A DNA stretch of 61,482 nucleotides, from assembly GCA_000717735.1 (NCBI GenBank), contig JOBE01000066.1, forward strand, positions 1 through 61,482. Reading direction: 5' to 3'. Source of the stretch: Streptomyces griseoluteus (lineage in GTDB: Bacteria > Actinomycetota > Actinomycetes > Streptomycetales > Streptomycetaceae). Every line of letters begins with the position of its first letter. Positions within the stretch are counted from its first letter, which is position 1. Position numbers and translations under genes: made by a program. The notes beneath the pieces are model-generated. The model worked only from the letters and a program-made list of their open reading frames with translations, had not been told where the DNA came from and made no database searches. Of this stretch, positions 16,821-23,137 are shown piece after piece.

Positions 16821-17213
16821 ATGCGAGTGATCACGAGGGCGGAGGACTTCTACCTTGCCCCGCCCATCCTGGCCCCCGACGCCTGGGACGAGTCCGCCCC
16901 AGCCGAGCGGGTGATTCGCTGGACTGAGCACCACCAGCAGCGGCGCATCACCACCGACCCGGCGGCGCAGGCCGGCGACCTGTACGCGCGGATCAACCAC
17001 AGCAGGTGGGTGGCCGACTGCACGTGTGGCTCGGCGCAGATCGTCAGCCCGGCCGACCCGCGCATGTGGTGCGTGGTCTGCGGCGCCGGATGGTGGCACC
17101 TCGTCTTCCCCGCCGACGTGGCCGCCGTCGAGGAGACGCTCGCCGCCCTGCCCATCATCGAGCGGAACTGGTGGGCCGAGCCCGACCCTGTCCGCCCCAC
17201 CCTGGAGGTCTGA
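16821..17213 (+). CDS. Zinc-ribbon-like tail module protein
   Basis: A 130-residue protein starting at ATG 16821 (upstream GGAG). Its middle carries four cysteines in a ribbon-like spacing: CTCG near residue 73, then CVVCG about 20 residues later, with tryptophans around them. That pattern suggests a structural zinc knuckle. The rest is acidic with several tryptophans and no recognised family. Its location between the tail tip and fibre-like genes suggests a baseplate or tail-tip component, or a chaperone. No catalytic motif is visible. Confidence 0.7.
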   Translation: MRVITRAEDFYLAPPILAPDAWDESAPAERVIRWTEHHQQRRITTDPAAQAGDLYARINHSRWVADCTCGSAQIVSPADPRMWCVVCGAGWWHLVFPADVAAVEETLAALPIIERNWWAEPDPVRPTLEV

Positions 17214-17216
17214 CGT

Positions 17217-17717
17217 ATGGCTCTCGCAGTACCCCGCACGTGGGTTGTCGGCGAGGTCGTCACCGCGGCCATGATGAACGCTGAGATCCGCGACCAGTTC
17301 ACCGACCTGATTGCCGCGTGGACGGCGTACACGCCGACCTGGACCGCCGTCACGACCAACCCTGCCCTCGGGAACGGCAGCGTCGTCGGCAAGTACCGGA
17401 AGATCGGCCGCCTGGTCAACTTCCAGATCGACCTGACCATGGGGTCGACCACCACCTACGGCACCGGCGCCTGGTCGCTCACCCTGCCGTTCACTGCCGC
17501 GGCCTCATCCGGATCGCGGGTGGGTAACGCGCAGGCCCTCGGCGCCAGCCGGTTCGGCGGACAGATCGTCGTTTCCCCTGGCGCGTCAGGCACCGGCGCG
17601 TTCTTCCCCGCATCGTCGGCGGTCTCCAACTACTCCAGTGTCTCGGGGGCCGTCCCGTTCGCGTGGGCCACCGGCAACGAGCTCCGAATCACGGGCACAT
17701 ACGAGTCCGCCACCTGA
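17217..17717 (+). CDS. Tail fibre / receptor-binding-like protein
   Basis: A 166-residue protein with the conserved actinophage opening VPRTWVVGEVVTAAMMNAEIRDQF. The opening is a helical N-terminus that docks to the tail; a beta-rich, glycine- and serine-rich C-terminal domain (GKYRKIGRLVNFQIDLTMGSTTTYG, GNELRITGTYESAT) resembles a trimeric fibre head. It begins three bases after the previous stop. A host-receptor role is inferred from this architecture and from the location between tail-tip and lysis genes. Confidence 0.7.
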   Translation: MALAVPRTWVVGEVVTAAMMNAEIRDQFTDLIAAWTAYTPTWTAVTTNPALGNGSVVGKYRKIGRLVNFQIDLTMGSTTTYGTGAWSLTLPFTAAASSGSRVGNAQALGASRFGGQIVVSPGASGTGAFFPASSAVSNYSSVSGAVPFAWATGNELRITGTYESAT

Positions 17718-17739
17718 CACCTGGCCCCACCCCCTGTCC

Positions 17740-17761
17740 GCCCCGCGCCGTCGGCCGGGGC
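17740..17761 (+). terminator. Terminator-like hairpin after the fibre gene
   Basis: GCCCCG (17740-17745) pairs with CGGGGC (17756-17761), with an inner GCC/GGC stem, and TTTCGTC follows. GGGGCTTTCG endings are common actinophage terminators. It separates the tail genes from the lysis genes. Confidence 0.65.
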
Positions 17762-17784
17762 TTTCGTCATATCTGGAGGCCCGC

Positions 17785-18027
17785 ATGTCCCAACCGGTCC
17801 CGGCTGTAGGTCGGATCGTGCACTACGTCAGCTACGGCACACCGGGCGGCGAGTACACCTCGCAGTGTCGTGCCGCCATCATCACGGCCGTGCACGGTCC
17901 GTTCCTCGTGGATCTCGCTGTGCTGAATCCCGAGGGCATGTTCTTCAACCGTGAAGTGACCCATGGCGAGCCCAAGGCGGACGGCTCCTACGAGGGTGGC
18001 TCCTGGCACTGGCCGGAGCGTGTGTGA
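17785..18027 (+). CDS. 80-aa hypothetical protein before the endolysin
   Basis: A small protein beginning at ATG 17785 with the RBS TGGAGGCC. It is beta-rich (VGRIVHYVSYGTPGGEYTSQCRAAIITAVHG) and ends in a tryptophan-containing GGSWHWPERV. The sequence resembles small conserved proteins encoded next to lysins in Streptomyces phages, but no function is known. The stop overlaps the endolysin ATG (TGATG), so the two are probably co-translated. Confidence 0.7.
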   Translation: MSQPVPAVGRIVHYVSYGTPGGEYTSQCRAAIITAVHGPFLVDLAVLNPEGMFFNREVTHGEPKADGSYEGGSWHWPERV

Positions 18028-18806
18028 TGGCCTGGTATCCCGGGGCGACCCGGTACGAGCTGCAGCCGGAGTCGGATGACCAACCGGCCATCCGGCCGAC
18101 GCAGTTCATCTATCACAGCATCGCTGCGCCGTGGACGGCGAAGCGGACGTACGAGTACTGGCGCGACTCGACGAACCTGGAAAGCCACTTCGGTCTCGGC
18201 TACGAGGGTGACCTCGCCCAGTTCATCGGGACCGAGACACGAGCGGACGCCAACTACCTGGCGAACCTGCGGGACGACGGCACGGGAGCGATCTCCCTGG
18301 AGAGCGCCTCGAACCTGGAGCACACCGACCCGTGGACGGCCGAGCAGATCCCGAAGCTGATCGACGTCGGTGTGTGGGCCCACAAGACGCACGGCATCCC
18401 GCTGCGGATCTGCCGGTCCTGGACCGATCCCGGGTTCGGCTACCACCGTCTCCACCCCGAGTGGGCAAAGGGCGGCACCGGCTGTCCTGGCGACGCCCGC
18501 GTCCGTCAGTTCCGCGAGGTCGTGTTCCCGGGCATCGTCGCCCGCGCGGCCGGACCCTTCACACCCCCCGAGCAGGAGGACGACATGGACCCCGTCGACG
18601 TCTGGGCCTACAAGGGCACCGGCGAAACGCGCGACGCGTACTGGTACCAGCGCGACACCAACACGCTCGCCCGCCAGGCCCGCGACGAGACCCGCGCCCT
18701 CGCTGCCCGCGTGGCCGCACTGGAGACCACCGGCCTCACGCCCGCGCAGGCCGAGCAGATCGCCGAGCTCGTCGCCGACAAGCTTGCCGCCCGCCTCACC
18801 GACTGA
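18027..18806 (+). CDS. Endolysin, N-acetylmuramoyl-L-alanine amidase (amidase_2/PGRP type)
   Basis: A 259-residue lysin that cuts the amide bond between muramic acid and the peptide stem. The amidase domain covers about residues 1-175. The first zinc ligand is His30 in FIYHS, a second histidine lies in FGYHRLHPEW, and the third ligand position is the Cys in GTGCPG, a known variant of this family. An acidic linker (PPEQEDDMDP) leads to a C-terminal coiled coil (NTLARQARDETRALAARVAALE and AEQIAELVADKLAARL) rather than a recognised cell-wall-binding repeat. The ATG at 18027 overlaps the previous stop; GTG 18024 is possible. Confidence 0.85.
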   Translation: MAWYPGATRYELQPESDDQPAIRPTQFIYHSIAAPWTAKRTYEYWRDSTNLESHFGLGYEGDLAQFIGTETRADANYLANLRDDGTGAISLESASNLEHTDPWTAEQIPKLIDVGVWAHKTHGIPLRICRSWTDPGFGYHRLHPEWAKGGTGCPGDARVRQFREVVFPGIVARAAGPFTPPEQEDDMDPVDVWAYKGTGETRDAYWYQRDTNTLARQARDETRALAARVAALETTGLTPAQAEQIAELVADKLAARLTD

Positions 18807-18817
18807 AGGACCCTGCC

Positions 18818-19042
18818 ATGAACCGTCTCATCCTCGACACCGTCGAGCGCACCGCCGGCACGTACGCCGTCACGTTCCTCGGCCTGCTCCTCGCCGACGG
18901 CTTCGACCTCACCAGCCTCGGCGCAGTCAAGGCCGCCGCCATCGCGTCCGTCCCGGCCGCCTTGTCCGTGGTGAAGGCCGCGCTTGGCTCGCTGATCGGT
19001 GACCAGACCACTGTCGGGTGGGTGCCGAGGAACCGCGGGTGA
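18818..19042 (+). CDS. Holin
   Basis: A 74-residue membrane protein directly after the endolysin, with GAAGGA as RBS. It has one clear hydrophobic helix near residues 15-26 (TYAVTFLGLLLA) and a second from about 37 to 60 (VKAAAIASVPAALSVVKAALGSLI), typical of the small holins that follow lysins in Streptomyces phages. Holins accumulate in the membrane and open at a set time to release or activate the lysin. The basic ending VPRNRG lies inside the cell if the two helices form a hairpin. Confidence 0.75.
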   Translation: MNRLILDTVERTAGTYAVTFLGLLLADGFDLTSLGAVKAAAIASVPAALSVVKAALGSLIGDQTTVGWVPRNRG

Positions 19043-19296
19043 CTCCGTCCGAGTCGGGGCAGGTGGTCTTGGAACTGGAGCGGTTGCGCGGCACTGTGGA
19101 GACTGGGTTCGCCCGGGTGGATGGGCAGCTCGCCCTCCTGGTACAGCGGTCCGACCAGACGGACAAGCAGCTCGACGACCATGACAAGCGCCTCGACGCC
19201 CTGGAGAAGAACCGCTGGCCGCTGCCGTCCATTGCCGCGGTTACAGGCATTGCCGCGCTCTGCCTCACCCTGTACGAGAAGGCCACCGCTCGCTGA
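19039..19296 (+). CDS. Coiled-coil membrane protein of the lysis cassette (XhlA/spanin-like layout)
   Basis: An 85-residue protein that I start at GTG 19039, which overlaps the holin stop (GTGA); a GTG at 19018 is the alternative. The N-terminal two thirds form a coiled coil (VVLELERLRGTVETGFARVDGQ and DQTDKQLDDHDKRLDALEKN). One C-terminal membrane helix (LPSIAAVTGIAALCLTLY) follows, then a short basic tail. This layout is that of XhlA-type holin-accessory proteins. It probably assists holin assembly, completing a lysin-holin-accessory cassette. Confidence 0.7.
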   Translation: MTPSESGQVVLELERLRGTVETGFARVDGQLALLVQRSDQTDKQLDDHDKRLDALEKNRWPLPSIAAVTGIAALCLTLYEKATAR

Positions 19297-19304
19297 ACCG
19301 CCAT

Positions 19305-19337
19305 GCCCCCTCTTGCGCTACGTGCGCGGGAGGGGGC
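19305..19337 (+). terminator. Terminator of the late operon
   Basis: GCCCCCTC (19305-19312) pairs perfectly with GAGGGGGC (19330-19337), and an inner GCGC/GCGC stem (19315-19318 with 19324-19327) extends it. It lies nine bases after the last lysis gene. It probably ends the rightward late transcript of the prophage. Confidence 0.75.
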
Positions 19338-19392
19338 GGCTTCGTCATGTCCGGGGTCAAACGTCCACGCGCCCGGTACGCTGGCGATGCTC

Positions 19393-19418
19393 GCCCCCGA
19401 GGCCCGACCCTCGGGGGC
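19393..19418 (+). terminator. Second 10-bp hairpin before the 70-aa gene
   Basis: GCCCCCGAGG (19393-19402) pairs perfectly with CCTCGGGGGC (19409-19418) over a 6-nt loop. It may reinforce the upstream terminator, or serve as a regulatory site just upstream of the promoter at 19440. Confidence 0.55.
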
Positions 19419-19439
19419 GCCGCTGTCACCAGCCCCGGC

Positions 19440-19445
19440 TACGAT
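19440..19445 (+). promoter_or_regulatory. Probable -10 box of a leaderless promoter
   Basis: TACGAT at 19440-19445 lies eight bases before ATG 19453 with no SD in between. That is the usual distance between a -10 box and the start codon of leaderless actinobacterial mRNAs. A -35 box is not clear. Confidence 0.5.
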
Positions 19446-19452
19446 CCGGGCC

Positions 19453-19665
19453 ATGGCCACAGAACTCTTCCACGTCACGTACGTCATCAAGGACGGGTCC
19501 GGCATGTACGGCATCGAGCCGCCGGCAGCGCAACAGACGGTAGACCTGGAGCTGGAGACTGCCGGTCTGGACGAGCGGGCCATCATCGAGCTGCTGACGG
19601 AGAAGGTTCACGAGCGCACGGATGGCTGCGCCGTGGTCGTCGAGGCGTACCGCGACAACGACTAG
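19453..19665 (+). CDS. 70-aa hypothetical protein, probably leaderless
   Basis: A small ORF begun at ATG 19453, because the TACGAT just upstream suggests a leaderless transcript and the upstream frame is GC-rich hairpin sequence. The product is acidic (TELFHVTYVIKDGSGMYGIEP; DLELETAGLDERAIIELLTEKVHERTDG) with alternating strands and one helix, as in a small alpha/beta fold. No family is recognised. It has its own promoter and ends overlapping, tail to tail, the XRE gene (shared CTAG), so it may be expressed in the lysogen. Confidence 0.6.
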   Translation: MATELFHVTYVIKDGSGMYGIEPPAAQQTVDLELETAGLDERAIIELLTEKVHERTDGCAVVVEAYRDND

Positions 19666-20690
19666 ATTCGCCGCTGCGCGTCTGCGAGCTTTGCCGCGTA
19701 GTAGTCGTGGTCCCGCGGGTACGCCTCAAGCCCTGGCAGGGCGTTCTGCAATCCGGCCGCCGCGTCCGCCCACTCACGGCACGCGTACGACGCCTCGGCC
19801 GCCTGCGCCTGAGCGCGCGCAGGGTCGAGCCAGTACAACCAGCCCGGCCGCTCTGCCTCGTCGGGCACTTCGAGTGCCAGTCGGAGTGCTTCGTCGCGTA
19901 GCGTCTTCGCCTTCGGCCGCTCGCCTAGTGCTGCCGCCGCCATGGCAGCCTGGTGTGCTGCCACCGCGCGCGCTGCCGGCGACGTACCCCCGGTCAAGCG
20001 GGCGGCCTCCGCTGTACGTAGCGCACGAACGGGGTCGCCGGACGACAGGAAGTAGTAGGAGCGGACCCGCATCACCCACGACGCCATGTCGGCGTGCCCG
20101 CCGTCGATGGCCCAGCCGTGCGCCGTGTCCAGCCATGCGAGCGCGTCACCCGGCCGGTGCTCTGTCCACGCCACCCACGACAGCCAGTGTGCATGCTCGG
20201 CCGCGAGGAGGAGCAGTTCGTCGGCCGCGGCGCCGGACGTGTTGGGCAGCAGCTGTGTGACGGCGTCGAGTTGGGATCGGACGACGTGCCACAGTGGGAC
20301 TCCGCTGCCTTCGTCCTCGGCGCGTCGATGCTGAGTGAGGACGTCGCGCAGGTAGTTGGCGGTTCGCAGGTCGGCGCGGCCTGTCGTGTGGGCGTGCGCG
20401 AGCCGTTCTCGGAGCTCGGGCGGTGGCGCCCAGCCGGTGTGCTCGGCGTCGGTCAGGTCGGTCGGCACGTTCAGCCCTTCGGTGATGCGGGCCTGAACCT
20501 CGGGTGTGAGCACGCGGCGCCGGCCTGACTCGATGGCGGAGATGTGGGGCTGAGGCATGCCGATGAGTGGTTCCAGCTCGCGCTGGGACAGGCCTGCGGC
20601 GCGTCGGTACTCGCGGAGCACCGCGCCCCAGTCGCCCCGTGCCCATGCGGCACGGAGGCGGGTGTCCGTCCATGGTGTCTGACCAGCCAT
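19662..20690 (-). CDS. XRE-family regulator with helical repeat domain, likely prophage repressor
   Basis: A 342-residue regulator. The N-terminal HTH (about residues 24-75) reads WGAVLREYRRAAGLSQRELEPLIGMPQPHISAIESGRR, a classic XRE domain. The rest is a long alpha-helical TPR-like domain (LLLLAAEHAHWLSWVAWTEHRPGDALAWLDTAHGWA and later ARAVAAHQAAMAAAALGERPKAKTL), as in Streptomyces XRE-TPR regulators, which suggests a ligand or partner domain. I start at ATG 20690 rather than the upstream in-frame start at 20801, because a palindromic operator and a -10-like box lie directly before it. Given its location next to attR it is the best candidate for a lysogeny regulator. Confidence 0.8.
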   Translation of the reverse strand: MAGQTPWTDTRLRAAWARGDWGAVLREYRRAAGLSQRELEPLIGMPQPHISAIESGRRRVLTPEVQARITEGLNVPTDLTDAEHTGWAPPPELRERLAHAHTTGRADLRTANYLRDVLTQHRRAEDEGSGVPLWHVVRSQLDAVTQLLPNTSGAAADELLLLAAEHAHWLSWVAWTEHRPGDALAWLDTAHGWAIDGGHADMASWVMRVRSYYFLSSGDPVRALRTAEAARLTGGTSPAARAVAAHQAAMAAAALGERPKAKTLRDEALRLALEVPDEAERPGWLYWLDPARAQAQAAEASYACREWADAAAGLQNALPGLEAYPRDHDYYAAKLADAQRRI

Positions 20691-20696
20691 GGTTGG

Positions 20697-20727
20697 ACGA
20701 TACGCCGCTGATACACCGCTGTGTATC
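20697..20727 (-). promoter_or_regulatory. Operator/promoter of the XRE gene
   Basis: GATACAC (20710-20716) and GTGTATC (20721-20727) form a perfect inverted repeat with a 4-bp spacer. The left arm also belongs to a tandem 11-bp repeat, GATACGCCGCT (20699-20709) and GATACACCGCT (20710-20720). On the minus strand TATCGT (complement of 20697-20702) would be a -10 box six bases before the ATG, so protein bound here would block its own promoter. Confidence 0.65.
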
Positions 20728-20791
20728 GGATCCGGTACAGGCGCCACCCACGCTGGTGATGTCCCTATCCGAGCCGGGTCGGAAAGACACC

Positions 20792-20974
20792 ATGATGCCA
20801 ATTCTGAGAAAACCGCCAGTCCGCCACTGCACGTACTGCCCCGAGCCTGAGGCCAACGCGTGCGTCCGCACGACCGACGGCGCCCACATCTACGCCCACA
20901 AGGATTGCGCGCGAAAGCGCAACGTCGTCCCGCTGTACGTGTTCACCGACGAGTCGTCGAGGAACGGGCGATGA
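20792..20974 (+). CDS. 60-aa Cys/His-rich small protein 1
   Basis: First of three coupled tiny genes, divergent from the XRE gene. The start ATG 20792 (followed by a second ATG) has GGAAAG upstream. The protein contains CTYC near residue 12, a further Cys, and HKDCARKR near residue 37, a zinc-finger-like set of ligands in a 60-residue basic product. It is similar in layout to the third gene (C-x2-C then HK..DC), suggesting paralogy. The function is unknown; small zinc proteins in this prophage position could modulate repressors or host factors. Confidence 0.65.
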   Translation: MMPILRKPPVRHCTYCPEPEANACVRTTDGAHIYAHKDCARKRNVVPLYVFTDESSRNGR

Positions 20975-21129
20975 CGGGCCAGCCGTCGACCGCCACGGTG
21001 CAGCCCGAGTGCCAGGTCGGCGAGCACTCATGGTGCAGGACCGGCGAGGTCCGCGTCGGGCGAACCCTGGTGTTCCCCGCGAAGCGCTGCGACTGCCGTT
21101 GCCACGCGAAGGAGGTGCGGGCCCGATGA
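20971..21129 (+). CDS. 52-aa Cys-rich small protein 2
   Basis: Second gene of the set, overlapping the first by ATGA. The product has a Cys near its middle (ECQVGEHSWCR) and a CDCRCHAK cluster near the C-terminus, giving five cysteines and two histidines in 52 residues, which strongly suggests metal binding or disulfides. No family is recognised. The stop region overlaps the ATG of gene 3, so the three are translated as a unit. Confidence 0.65.
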   Translation: MTGQPSTATVQPECQVGEHSWCRTGEVRVGRTLVFPAKRCDCRCHAKEVRAR

Positions 21130-21308
21130 AGCACTGCGCGTACTGCGAGTACCCCATCGTCGGCGAGGCTGTGGAGATCGTCCCCGAGGCGGCGTCCGGC
21201 GCCCGACCGACGGCGTACTGGCACAAGACCGCCGGGGACTGTGTCGCCGCCGAGGAGCGGAAGACCGGCAGCGCCTCCCCCCTTCGGCGGCACCTGAGCC
21301 GCCTCTGA
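21126..21308 (+). CDS. 60-aa Cys/His-rich small protein 3 (paralogue of gene 1)
   Basis: Third gene of the set; ATG 21126 overlaps the previous stop and has GGAGGTG upstream. The N-terminus HCAYCEYP and the later WHKTAGDCVAAEERK match gene 1 (HCTYCPEP and HKDCARKR) in ligand order, so both likely form the same zinc-binding fold. The spacer between the two ligand pairs is longer here. The C-terminus is basic. No function is assigned. Confidence 0.65.
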   Translation: MKHCAYCEYPIVGEAVEIVPEAASGARPTAYWHKTAGDCVAAEERKTGSASPLRRHLSRL

Positions 21309-21353
21309 TCTCCTGCCCGTCCGTGGTCATGGCGGGCCACGGCCGGGCAGGTC

Positions 21354-21590
21354 CTACCGCACCAACTCGGAAAGCGGCACGCCGATGACGTCGGCGATGA
21401 GGAGCAGGGTGTCGAGGGTGGCGGCTGAGTGGCCCATCTCGATCCGGTTGTAGTTCGGCCGCTCCATCGGTATCGCGTTGGCCACGGCTTCCTGGGTGAG
21501 GTTGGCGTCGAGGCGGGCGGCGCGAATCTGGTCGCCGATCTGCCGCCGGCGAACGAGGACCCACTCGGGTGGCGGGCTGGAGCGTGGCAC
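21354..21590 (-). CDS. Small XRE-family repressor
   Basis: A 78-residue protein that is almost entirely one HTH_3 domain: RRQIGDQIRAARLDANLTQEAVANAIPMERPNYNRIEMGHSAATLDTLLLIADVIGVPLSELV. It begins with GTG at 21590 and has a short proline-rich N-terminal extension. Such minimal XRE proteins are typical Cro- or CI-like phage regulators. It lies between the Cys-rich genes and the attachment site, and an 8-bp inverted repeat upstream (21610-21654) could be its operator. The larger XRE protein at 19662-20690 and this one may form a two-regulator switch. Confidence 0.82.
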   Translation of the reverse strand: MPRSSPPPEWVLVRRRQIGDQIRAARLDANLTQEAVANAIPMERPNYNRIEMGHSAATLDTLLLIADVIGVPLSELVR

Positions 21591-21609
21591 CTGTCCACGC
21601 TCTGCGGAT

Positions 21610-21654
21610 CAAGATCAAATAGCTGTGTCGCCAACGATACATTGCGTGATCTTG
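21610..21654 (-). promoter_or_regulatory. Inverted repeat upstream of the small XRE gene
   Basis: CAAGATCA (21610-21617) and TGATCTTG (21647-21654) are perfect 8-bp arms 29 bp apart in a locally AT-richer stretch 20-65 bp upstream of the start. The separation suggests two repressor-bound half-sites or cooperative operators flanking the promoter. Confidence 0.5.
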
Positions 21655-21696
21655 AGGACGTGGGGTAGAAGAACGGAACACGCCCTTCCCCTTGCT

Positions 21697-21716
21697 CCCG
21701 GCAGATACCTGCCGGG
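21697..21716 (+). other. Perfect 8-bp hairpin in the attachment-site region
   Basis: CCCGGCAG (21697-21704), loop ATAC, CTGCCGGG (21709-21716). It lies in the 360-nt gap between the small XRE gene and the tRNA remnant. It could be a terminator for leftward transcription or a binding site for recombination proteins. Confidence 0.5.
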
Positions 21717-21863
21717 TACCGCAGTGGATGACTCTCCTGCACGAGGTCCCTCCGCCCAGATGGCGGAGCCGCTGCGGGGCGCTGCCCCTGGGCCATACGA
21801 TGGCACCGGGGGCGGCGTCGTTCTAGAGGCTGCTGACATTCGGCCAGATCGAGTCCCCGCGAT

Positions 21864-21983
21864 CGGCCAAGTGCCTTGCATTAGATAGGCGCAGCGTTTC
21901 CAGCAAAGATGCAGGTTAGGACAGAGCTAAGTGCCGGATACCTTCTAAGCACTTGGCCGCAGGTTCGAGTCCTGCCGGGGGCG
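21864..21983 (+). other. Probable prophage attachment site attR
   Basis: Prophage-type sequence on the left joins a tRNA 3' half on the right. The 11-bp CGGCCAAGTGC (21864-21874) is the exact inverse of GCACTTGGCCG (21949-21959), which lies inside the tRNA remnant, and TAAGTGCCGG at about 21929-21938 repeats part of the first arm. Such repeats around the core are typical integrase binding sites. The core itself probably begins in the anticodon loop (about 21942). attL and the integrase are outside the window. Confidence 0.7.
21942..21983 (+). tRNA. 3' half of a tRNA, probably tRNA-Arg(TCT) (partial)
   Basis: Reading from CTTCTAA (anticodon loop with TCT), there follow the 3' anticodon-stem strand GCACT, a 5-nt variable loop TGGCC, and the T arm GCAGG-TTCGAGT-CCTGC (21959-21975). 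The 3' acceptor strand CGGGGGC and discriminator G close it at 21983. The matching 5' acceptor (GCCCCCG), D arm and 5' anticodon stem are absent; the preceding GATAC cannot pair with GCACT. CCA is not encoded. It is therefore a remnant restored as a full gene at the other prophage end. Confidence 0.7.
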
Positions 21984-21993
21984 CACACGAATC

Positions 21994-22020
21994 GACCCTC
22001 CTTCGGGAGGGTCTTTTTTT
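21994..22020 (+). terminator. Rho-independent terminator of the tRNA gene
   Basis: GACCCTCC (21994-22001), TTCG tetraloop, GGAGGGTC (22006-22013), followed by seven T residues. A textbook intrinsic terminator directly after the tRNA 3' end. Confidence 0.92.
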
Positions 22021-22524
22021 ACTGGTCAGGGGTGCCCCAGGTGGCTTGATTCCTCCACCGCGCGTGCACCTCTTCGTCCGGCTCGACGGCGGCTGCCTGC
22101 ACCTCGGCATCGTTCAGGTCTCACGGTGCGAGGCGCGCGCGGGCATCCTCCTTCACTGCCACCTGCGCATCGGCCAACCGGCACTCACCGCCTTCGGGCG
22201 TCGGCAGCGGCCGCGCGGCGCCCGATCTTGCTCCGGCCCGCCCACACTCGTCCCTGCTCGCCCGGACTCGCCCGCGTCACGTGTGCCGTCCCGAAGAGAC
22301 CCGTTTCTCCGGTCGTAGACGGACACCCCCAGGCGAAAACCGGCCAACTACTTTTCGCGGTGGCCCGAGGTGTCCTGGTCCTTGCTACGGTCACGCGGCT
22401 CCAGGCCTGAAACGGCCTGGTCGGGACGCGATTTCGCCCGCACGTGGCCGTGAAATCGGCCCGTTTTCACGTCTGTTGATTTGTCGTCATCACTTCAGCA
22501 CTTCGTCACCTACGAGGAGTACGC
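22021..22524. other. 504-nt intergenic region at the prophage-chromosome border
   Basis: No gene with convincing codon bias. It contains two hairpins: CCAGGCC/GGCCTGG (22401-22407 with 22414-22420) and CGATTTC/GAAATCG (22429-22435 with 22452-22458). TACGGT at 22385-22390 could be a -10 box, but without a clear -35. The upstream part (22021-22300) shows no structure I can interpret. The AMIN-like gene's RBS ACGAGGAG lies at the right end. Confidence 0.5.
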
Positions 22525-23019
22525 ATGCGCAAGACCGGACTCGCCGCCCTGACGGCCTCCGCTCTCGGGGTCACCCTGCTCACCCAGACGCCCGCCGTCG
22601 CCGTGACCTCTCCCACCTGCGCCGACATCTGCATACTCGGCGTTCGCGCGGCCACCCACCCCACCTTCGACCGGTTCGTCATCGACCTCGGCGAAGGCGG
22701 CGTCCCCGGGTGGACCACCAGCGTCCAGACCACCCCGCTCTACTGGGGCGAGGAGGGGTCGCAGACCCAGGTGCCCATCCAGGGCGACTCCTACCTCAAG
22801 GTCACGCTGATGCCGGCCGAGGCCTTCGACGTCAATTACCAGTCCACCTACACGAGCCCGCGGTCGCAGACCTTCGCCTTCCCGAGCCTCAAGGGCCAGG
22901 CGCTCGTCTACAGCTTCGAGGACAGCAACACCTTCGGCCTCGCCCTCGGGGCGCACTCCTCCTACAAGGTCTTCAAGCTGACGGCGCCCAACCGGATCGT
23001 GGTGGACGTCAACCACTGA
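22525..23019 (+). CDS. Secreted AMIN-like domain protein
   Basis: A 164-residue exported protein. Residues 1-26 form a signal peptide (MRKTGLAALTASALGVTLL, cleavage after AVA). The mature part is a beta-rich domain containing GVRAATHPTFDRFVIDLGEGG near its start and RIVVDV at the end, which are the features of the AMIN-like family of Streptomyces lipoproteins and secreted proteins. AMIN domains bind peptidoglycan or envelope components in other bacteria; a cell-envelope role is inferred. ATG 22525 has ACGAGGAG upstream. A 10-bp hairpin follows the stop. Confidence 0.82.
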   Translation: MRKTGLAALTASALGVTLLTQTPAVAVTSPTCADICILGVRAATHPTFDRFVIDLGEGGVPGWTTSVQTTPLYWGEEGSQTQVPIQGDSYLKVTLMPAEAFDVNYQSTYTSPRSQTFAFPSLKGQALVYSFEDSNTFGLALGAHSSYKVFKLTAPNRIVVDVNH

Positions 23020-23042
23020 TCCGCGCCCCCAGCGCCCTCACT

Positions 23043-23076
23043 CGCCCGGCCGTCGGTTTCCACCGGCGGCCGGGCG
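23043..23076 (+). terminator. Hairpin terminator after the AMIN-like gene
   Basis: CGCCCGGCCG (23043-23052) pairs perfectly with CGGCCGGGCG (23067-23076), with an inner CGG/CCG stem. No T tract. Confidence 0.6.
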
Positions 23077-23137
23077 TGTTCCCGGGCGCCCTCCGGGTAC
23101 TCGCCCAAGGACGGAGGGTCGAGGAGGGAGGTCTTCG

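Noticed and set aside
21900..21983. Complete tRNA gene
   Set aside because: Only the 3' half is present; no matching 5' acceptor, D arm or 5' anticodon stem lies upstream.
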